The notes under the pieces are model-generated. The model made no database searches. It had not been told where the DNA came from and saw only the letters and a program-made list of their open reading frames with translations. Shown in pieces: positions 59,752 to 64,000 of a stretch of DNA of 64,000 nt; within the stretch, counting starts at the first letter, position 1, and each line of letters opens with the position of its first letter. Where the stretch lies: assembly GCA_963698885.1 (NCBI GenBank), contig CAVOSJ010000003.1, positions 1-64,000 on the forward strand. Reading direction: 5' to 3'. The translations under genes were made by a program, and so were the position numbers. The DNA comes from JBARKJ01 sp963698885 (lineage in GTDB: Bacteria > Nitrospirota > JACRHJ01).

Positions 59752-60211
59752 AATAGTTTTCAATTACCAGGAGCGCCACTCCGTCGGCAAACACCAGCAG
59801 GTTTAATACCGCGCTTACGGCATGGAGCCTGCCGAACTTCCTGCGCATCGGGTCGTCCTTGGGCGCGTTCTCAAACGAACCCACCTGCTTCTTTATGATT
59901 AAAATGTCCGGATGGAGCTTGAACGCGACATAGGAATTAATCAGCACCGCGAATATGAGCAGGACTATAGAGGCCTTGAAGCCGCTCCCGGTCCAGACCT
60001 GCCGCGAAACGAGGTACAGGAGCATGGCAAAAATAGATAGTGAGAAGTTATAAAGGAAATATGCGTTAAAGAATTTATCCACGATGGCCGCCGCCGCGTC
60101 CCGGCTGAAGCCCTTGAAGATAAGCGGAGTGATGACGAAAGTGAGCAGGGCGATGCCGCCTATCCAAAGCGAAACTGTTAACAGGTAGAGGATAAATGCT
60201 ATAAACTTCAT
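59738..60211 (-). CDS. DUF4149/TMEM205-like membrane protein
   Basis: 157 residues, four hydrophobic helices. The N-terminal WIGGIALLTFVITPLIF and the MRRKFGRLHAVSAVLNL loop match the DUF4149 pattern. Function unknown. Confidence 0.75.
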   Translation of the reverse strand: MKFIAFILYLLTVSLWIGGIALLTFVITPLIFKGFSRDAAAAIVDKFFNAYFLYNFSLSIFAMLLYLVSRQVWTGSGFKASIVLLIFAVLINSYVAFKLHPDILIIKKQVGSFENAPKDDPMRRKFGRLHAVSAVLNLLVFADGVALLVIENYFRGR

Positions 60212-60250
60212 TCTTTAGATGATACCATAACTCATGGAAAAAAAGCTGAG

Positions 60251-60748
60251 ATGAAAAACAAAATCAGGATCGGGATAAGCTCCTGCCTCCTGGGCGAAAA
60301 GGTCCGCTACGACGGCGGCGACAAGCTTGACGTTTATATCATGGAGAGCCTGGGGAAGCATGCATTGTTCGTGCCGGTATGCCCTGAGGCGGAATGCGGG
60401 ATGCCGACGCCGCGAGAACCCATGCGGCTGACAGGCGACCCGGCCGCTCCCCGCCTGGTGACTGTAAATACAAAATTGGATTTTACGGAAAAATTATCGG
60501 CATGGGCGAATAATAGGGTCGCGGAGCTTGAGAAGGAAAACCTCTCCGGCTTTGTACTCAAAAGCCGCTCGCCCAGTTGCGGGCTCAGGGGAGTGGAAGT
60601 ATCCGGCGATGACGATGTACCCGCAAAAATCGGGACAGGTATTTTCGCGAAGATATTGACGGACAAGTTCCCGGCCATGCCGGTAGAAGAAGAAGTAAAC
60701 CTTCACGACCCCGAGGCCATGGAAAAATTTTTAAGCAAGTTGTTGTGA
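60251..60748 (+). CDS. DUF523 family protein
   Basis: 165 residues. GISSCLLGEKVRYDGG, CPEAECGMPTPREPM and KSRSPSCGL are the conserved cysteine motifs of DUF523 (YbbK-like). The four Cys suggest a metal or sulfide site. The biochemical role is unknown. It is convergent with the DsrE gene. Confidence 0.88.
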   Translation: MKNKIRIGISSCLLGEKVRYDGGDKLDVYIMESLGKHALFVPVCPEAECGMPTPREPMRLTGDPAAPRLVTVNTKLDFTEKLSAWANNRVAELEKENLSGFVLKSRSPSCGLRGVEVSGDDDVPAKIGTGIFAKILTDKFPAMPVEEEVNLHDPEAMEKFLSKLL

Positions 60749-60764
60749 AATGGTTTGCCTCTGC

Positions 60765-61175
60765 TTAAAAAGTCAGGTTCATATCCGCCTTCATTACCAC
60801 ATCTTTATAATACGTGGCCGGGTCCGCGACCTTGACTCCTTCATAAAAGTCGCTCTCCTTGATGTCGAACAGCTCCTTGTTGAGAGGACATGCCCATACG
60901 CGCGCCTTCTCGGCTATGAGGAAGAACATGAGGTCTTCCGCGCTTGGAAGGTTCATCTCGTCCATCTTCTTCAGCACGGCCTCGCCGATCTCCGGCTGGT
61001 CGGGCAGGCACTTCAGCGTTTTTATCTTTTCACGGTGTACGGCGTTTATGCCGCGCGACCCGAAGAACACGTCCACGCTGTTACCCTCGCGCAGAAGACT
61101 CAACGCGGTCATGAGGGCGTTATAGACCTGGCAGAGCTCGTCGCTGAAACACATGACCGACACGTTCTTCTTCAC
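60765..61175 (-). CDS. DsrE/DsrF-like sulfur-relay protein
   Basis: 136 residues. MKKNVSVMCFSDELCQVYNAL and VDVFFGSRGIN fit the DsrE fold, and a Cys in VWACPLNKELF sits where the sulfur-carrying Cys is often found. I chose GTG 61175 because GGAGGA precedes it directly, and it overlaps the stop of a 22-codon ORF (GTGA). Last in an arsR-tauE operon. Confidence 0.82.
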   Translation of the reverse strand: MKKNVSVMCFSDELCQVYNALMTALSLLREGNSVDVFFGSRGINAVHREKIKTLKCLPDQPEIGEAVLKKMDEMNLPSAEDLMFFLIAEKARVWACPLNKELFDIKESDFYEGVKVADPATYYKDVVMKADMNLTF

Positions 61176-61240
61176 TTTCCTCCGATCGGATAGCACCCCG
61201 TCGTACTGCACATGGACACGCTCTTTAAATCCTGTTCCAT
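61172..61240 (-). CDS. 22-codon ORF between tauE and dsrE
   Basis: It opens with ATG 61240 after a perfect AGGAGGTG and encodes MEQDLKSVSMCSTTGCYPIG plus GK. Two Cys lie four residues apart. Its TGA overlaps the GTG of dsrE, an arrangement typical of translational coupling. It could be a real cysteine-bearing microprotein, a leader, or a remnant. Confidence 0.5.
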   Translation of the reverse strand: MEQDLKSVSMCSTTGCYPIGGK

Positions 61241-61255
61241 TTCCACACCTCCTGG

Positions 61256-62035
61256 TTAACGCCGGTCAGACCTGATACCATATCCAATCCCGGCGATGGC
61301 ATAATCCGGCATAGCTGCTTCGTGTTGACCCTCTTGCTTACCCGGCCCCCTATCTGGGCCCCGGGTATCGTGCCAATGACCAGCGCTATCGCATACCACC
61401 AGAGTATCTGTCCGGTGGCCATCTTGCCTATCGTGCCCATCACGGCCCCGAGGGCGACAATCCCAAGTGTGCTGCCTATCACGATGCGGGTCGGGATGTT
61501 CAAAAGGTAAATCATTAACGGGGATATAAATGAACGCGCCCCGGCGCTCCGACCATGCCGCCAAAACAGCCGATAGCGAGGCTTACCCCTGACGCCAGAA
61601 TTTTGTTGTACTGGACATCCTCGGGCGCTACATCCTTCGCCCTGCTCGCGTTTCGGCACGAACATCACCACTGCGGCAATGACGGCCATGGTGGCAAAAA
61701 TGGCAAGAAGGAAGCTCGCTCTTTGTATGCTTGGAGAAATAGCGCACCGGCAAGGTTGCCGATAGCGTTAAACAGGCCCATGTACAATAAGCAGGGACTT
61801 GCTGACGAATTTGTTCTTGTTATGCACGATAAGACCTGAAATCGAGGCCGCGAGCACCTGCACCATGCTTATAGCCGCGACCTGCTTCATGTCGAGATGC
61901 CCGACGCCAAGAATGGGCGGCACATAAAGCAGGAGCGGTATCATGAATATCGCCCCGCCAAGCCCTAAAAGGCCCGAAGAGGAACCCGCCGCCTAAACCT
62001 AAAAATAAAAGGGTAACGAGGAATGATAATTCCAC
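61256..62035 (-). CDS. TauE/SafE-family permease, multiple frame breaks
   Basis: Read across frames this is a membrane permease of about 255 residues: GLGGGFLFG near the start, KQVAAISMVQVLAAS, IGCFGGMVGAPG in the second half, then IPTRIVIGSTLGIVALGAVMG. The family exports or imports sulfite, sulfonates and related anions. The start is GTG 62035 after AAAGGAG. At least four frame changes (about 61975, 61785, 61650, 61545 and again near 61305) interrupt it. Either the stretch is poorly sequenced or the gene is decaying; reading sense is kept almost everywhere, which favours errors. Confidence 0.75.
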
Positions 62036-62117
62036 TACGTGCTCCTTTCTAAGGCCGCTCTGTTTTGTTTGCGTATGAGGTCTTACCGGGCAGCAGGCGG
62101 GCGCGGGCAGGCTTTCT

Positions 62118-62369
62118 TTATGTTCTTTCGCGAGCGCCGCGAGGATATCCAGCACACTGCGGGTCTTTAAGGAAATAACAGCGAAGTTTTCCGTCCACAT
62201 AGAAGTCCACGAGGCCCGCACGCCTGAGCATTGACAGGTGCTGGGAAATATTCGACTGGCCCGTACCCAGAATTTCCTCCATGTCGGAGACGCAGAGCAC
62301 GTCGTTTTCCAATTTCTTTAATATCTCCAGGCGGTAATGATGGGCCATGACCTTCAGCAACTCGGCCAT
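62118..62369 (-). CDS. ArsR-family winged-helix repressor
   Basis: About 83 residues as read. MAHHYRLEILKKL, the recognition helix SNISQHLSMLRRAGLV and the wing KLRCYFLKDP are typical. A Cys lies in VLCVSDME. Another frame continues the family C-terminus (SVLDILAALAKEHKESLPAPACCPV), so a base is probably extra near 62157 and the true end lies nearer 62050. The Cys pair recalls persulfide or metal sensors. I chose ATG 62369; a TTG at 62402 is possible. Confidence 0.8.
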   Translation of the reverse strand: MAELLKVMAHHYRLEILKKLENDVLCVSDMEEILGTGQSNISQHLSMLRRAGLVDFYVDGKLRCYFLKDPQCAGYPRGARERT

Positions 62370-62410
62370 TTTTTTATACTGTATTGAATTTCCCCTCCAC
62401 AATGAATAGG

Positions 62411-62432
62411 CATATCATAATATGATGATATG
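62411..62432. promoter_or_regulatory. Inverted repeat between divergent operons, likely ArsR-type operator
   Basis: CATATCAT-N6-ATGATATG, a perfect 8-bp dyad, about 40 bp upstream of the ArsR start. The AT-rich dyad form is typical of ArsR-family operators. Confidence 0.6.
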
Positions 62433-62518
62433 ACGATAAGATTAGAGGAGCAGGCTGAGTTTGTCAAGAAAAATTCCTTGACTCAAACAACAATTATCAG
62501 GGAATCTAAATTTGTCGC

Positions 62519-62547
62519 TTGACAAGTAGTGAGCATATGTTCATAAT
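62519..62547 (+). promoter_or_regulatory. Putative promoter of the DUF134/NifX-like operon
   Basis: A perfect TTGACA (62519-62524) and CATAAT (62542-62547) with a 17-bp spacer, giving a very short leader before the AGGAGGT ribosome site. Confidence 0.6.
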
Positions 62548-62569
62548 TACTTGGATAGGAGGTAGGGAT

Positions 62570-63265
62570 TTGAGACCTAAATCTTGCAGGACGGTTGGAG
62601 TACAACCCGGCGTAACATACTTCAAGCCGCGAGGCGTCCCGCTGTCAGACCTCGAAGAAGCGGTCCTGGCGGTGGACGAGTTTGAAGCGATAAAGCTTGC
62701 CGACCACGACGGGCTTTACCAGGAAGAGGCCGCCGTCAGGATGAATATATCACGCCCTACTTTCAGCCGGATAATAGATTCAGCTCACAGGAAAATAGCC
62801 GATGCGCTCGTGCATGGCAAGGCTTTAAAAATCGAGGGAGGCAGGGTCGAGATAGCCTCAAATGTAAAACCGGCAACACAACGAGGAGGAAAAATGAACA
62901 TTGCGGTATCCACCACCGACGGAAAGACGATCTGCGGCCACCTTGGAAAGTGCAAGGACTTCATTATCTATGAAACCGACGGCAAGGAAGTAATAAGAAA
63001 AAGCCTTCTAAAATCGGGCGGCGCCTGTCCCGGGCACGGCGATCACGGTGATAGCGGGGGGCACGTGCACAACGTCAGTCCCTTCGCCGGCTGCCACGCC
63101 GTAATTACGCAGGGCATGGGGCAGGGGATGCTCAACGGCCTCGTGCAGGCGGGCATCCAGCCTGTAATAACCGACCAGACCGACCCGGATACCGCTATAG
63201 CGAACTTCCTGAGTGGCGAGCTGTCCGGCACGGCGAAATCCACCTGCTCCTGCGGCGAGCATTGA
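62570..63265 (+). CDS. DUF134 DNA-binding domain fused to NifX/NafY-like iron-molybdenum cofactor domain
   Basis: About 231 residues. The start is TTG 62570, 6 nt after AGGAGGT (MRPKSCRTVGVQPG). Residues 1-100 are DUF134, a helix-turn-helix domain (DEFEAIKLADHDGLYQEEAA, ISRPTFSRII). From about residue 124 (MNIAVSTTDG) a dinitrogenase-cofactor-like domain follows, with an inserted His/Gly/Cys-rich stretch (CPGHGDHGDSGGHVH) and a CSCGEH tail. The fusion suggests a regulator whose metal or cluster domain is the sensor. No nif genes are present, so nitrogen fixation should not be inferred. Confidence 0.87.
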   Translation: MRPKSCRTVGVQPGVTYFKPRGVPLSDLEEAVLAVDEFEAIKLADHDGLYQEEAAVRMNISRPTFSRIIDSAHRKIADALVHGKALKIEGGRVEIASNVKPATQRGGKMNIAVSTTDGKTICGHLGKCKDFIIYETDGKEVIRKSLLKSGGACPGHGDHGDSGGHVHNVSPFAGCHAVITQGMGQGMLNGLVQAGIQPVITDQTDPDTAIANFLSGELSGTAKSTCSCGEH

Positions 63266-63331
63266 TCTGCCAACCGTAAAAAAAGTAACTTCAATCAGAA
63301 AGCAACTTTACAGAGAAAAGGAGATAGAAGA

Positions 63332-63691
63332 ATGACCGACAAACTGGTGATAGTGCTCTCGCACGGTACGGACAACCCCAACAAATCCACAAGGGCCCTG
63401 CATCTGGCGAAAGTGGCGAAGGAAAACGGCAAGGACGTTAAGATGTTTCTGCTGGACGACGCCGTATTCATTGCCAAGAAAGGCGTTACCGACAACCTCC
63501 GCTCTGCGACCGGGGACATAGCGGCCGACCTCATGACATTTCTGGAGGATTTCGAGGTGCCGATTTATGCCTGCACGCCATGTGCAAAGGCCAGAGACTT
63601 AAAGGAGTCGGACTTCGTTAAAAACGCCAAGATGGAGCCGGGCACGACTCTGATAAAAATGACTTCCGACCACGCCATTATAAGCCTGTGA
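63332..63691 (+). CDS. DsrE-family protein
   Basis: 119 residues. LVIVLSHGTDNPNKSTRAL at the N-terminus and IYACTPCAKARDL with two Cys fit the DsrE family, which handles protein-bound sulfur. AAGGAGAT precedes the ATG. It lies between the DUF134 fusion and an OsmC-like gene on one strand. Confidence 0.85.
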   Translation: MTDKLVIVLSHGTDNPNKSTRALHLAKVAKENGKDVKMFLLDDAVFIAKKGVTDNLRSATGDIAADLMTFLEDFEVPIYACTPCAKARDLKESDFVKNAKMEPGTTLIKMTSDHAIISL

Positions 63692-63723
63692 GCTGACAGT
63701 GAATGGATGCGCAGGAGGGGGAT

Positions 63724-64000
63724 ATGGAACCAAAGGTCGAAATAGACCTGCAAGGGTATAAAGAAAAGGCCAAGACGGACATGAAGGGCTTTCTCTTCTG
63801 GGAGAAGGACCTGCTGTTCAGGGGGATGACGCAGTCGGGTTATGAAATTGAGTTCGACGCGGCAGTGCAATGGGGGTGCATGCCGACAGAATCCCTAATG
63901 CTGTCGCTGGCCGGCTGCATGGGCATCGACGCGGTAAGTTTCCTGCAAAAGATGAAGGTCGAGCTTCATAAGTTCAAGATGGATATAGACGGCCTGAGGA
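63724..64000 (+). CDS. OsmC-like protein, 5' part
   Basis: 92 residues are visible before the window ends. The segment PTESLMLSLAGCMGIDAVSFLQK carries the conserved peroxidatic Cys region of OsmC/Ohr-like proteins. GGAGGGGG precedes ATG 63724. It probably completes a thiol- or sulfur-related operon. Confidence 0.82.
   Translation, partial: MEPKVEIDLQGYKEKAKTDMKGFLFWEKDLLFRGMTQSGYEIEFDAAVQWGCMPTESLMLSLAGCMGIDAVSFLQKMKVELHKFKMDIDGLR

Noticed and set aside
5344..62369. Frame breaks as programmed +1/-1 frameshifting or alternative genetic code
   Set aside because: The break points share no slippery motif, lie in unrelated genes, and include homopolymer runs; sequence error is simpler.
62570..63265. 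Evidence for nitrogen fixation from the NifX-like domain
   Set aside because: This domain occurs in many non-diazotrophs, and no nifHDK or other nif gene is present.
1..64000. CRISPR arrays, tRNA or rRNA genes, prophage or integrase genes
   Set aside because: No regular repeat-spacer pattern, no tRNA-like T-loop/CCA pattern, and no transposase, integrase or phage structural gene was found by eye.

Overview
The window is a GC-rich (visibly about 58-60%) bacterial chromosome segment with dense operons, frequent TTG/GTG starts and short overlaps of the ATGA/TTGA type. It carries a complete nuoA-N complex I operon, a UbiA/UbiX/UbiD set as used in futalosine menaquinone synthesis, an indolepyruvate:ferredoxin oxidoreductase, BioW-type biotin genes, an MglA GTPase, a PerR-like Fur protein, DsrE/TauE/OsmC sulfur-type genes and many cobalamin radical SAM enzymes. 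Together these suggest an uncultivated anaerobic or microaerophilic Gram-negative bacterium of the Desulfobacterota/Nitrospirota type. That placement is inference; there is no rRNA gene to confirm it.

Layout. 0.3-8.4 kb: a fused transporter-like/spermidine-synthase-like/TPR membrane protein, a three-gene HD-GYP operon, and a badly interrupted secreted subtilase. 8.5-10.9 kb: iorA-iorB. 10.9-16.1 kb (minus): cell-wall amidase, truA, uvrC, Fur/PerR. 16.3-20.2 kb: der, a YihY/BrkB protein, an MglA-like GTPase with a long tail, a small zinc-ribbon protein. 20.4-35.1 kb: nuoABCDEFGHIJKLMN behind a good sigma70 promoter. 35.2-35.7 kb: a gene-free stretch with a near-consensus promoter and a 10-bp long-range stem ending in a T run, probably an unassigned structured RNA. 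35.7-40.7 kb (minus): ubiD-vapBC-ubiA-ubiX-era-thioesterase. 40.9-52.8 kb (plus): the most interesting block, with an active ketosynthase, a ketosynthase-like partner that has lost every catalytic residue (chain-length-factor-like), two CrtI-type FAD oxidoreductases, a hotdog thioesterase and four cobalamin-binding radical SAM enzymes, behind their own consensus promoter. 52.8-56.4 kb (minus): fabG-bioF-bioW-bioB. 56.5-64 kb: clpC, Nudix, DUF4149 and DUF523 genes, then two divergent sulfur-type operons (arsR-tauE-22-aa ORF-dsrE and DUF134/NifX fusion-dsrE-osmC).

How the genes fit together. nuo plus the menaquinone genes describe a quinone-linked electron transport chain. IorAB would feed it reduced ferredoxin from amino acids. 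The 41-53 kb cluster looks like a type II fatty-acid/polyketide-like pathway whose chain is remodelled by desaturase-type flavoenzymes and radical chemistry. This gene mix recalls the sets proposed for ladderane lipids, but the product is unknown, and no acyl carrier protein or dehydratase is present here.

Data quality. About 25 single-base frame breaks interrupt otherwise well conserved genes (iorA, iorB, nuoL, nuoM, nuoN, ubiX, bioF, bioW and others). Most correspond to one extra base. I treat these as probable sequence errors and give the joined gene coordinates. The subtilase and tauE carry enough breaks that real decay is also possible. Intergenic palindromes of two related families recur between genes of the nuo and radical SAM operons.
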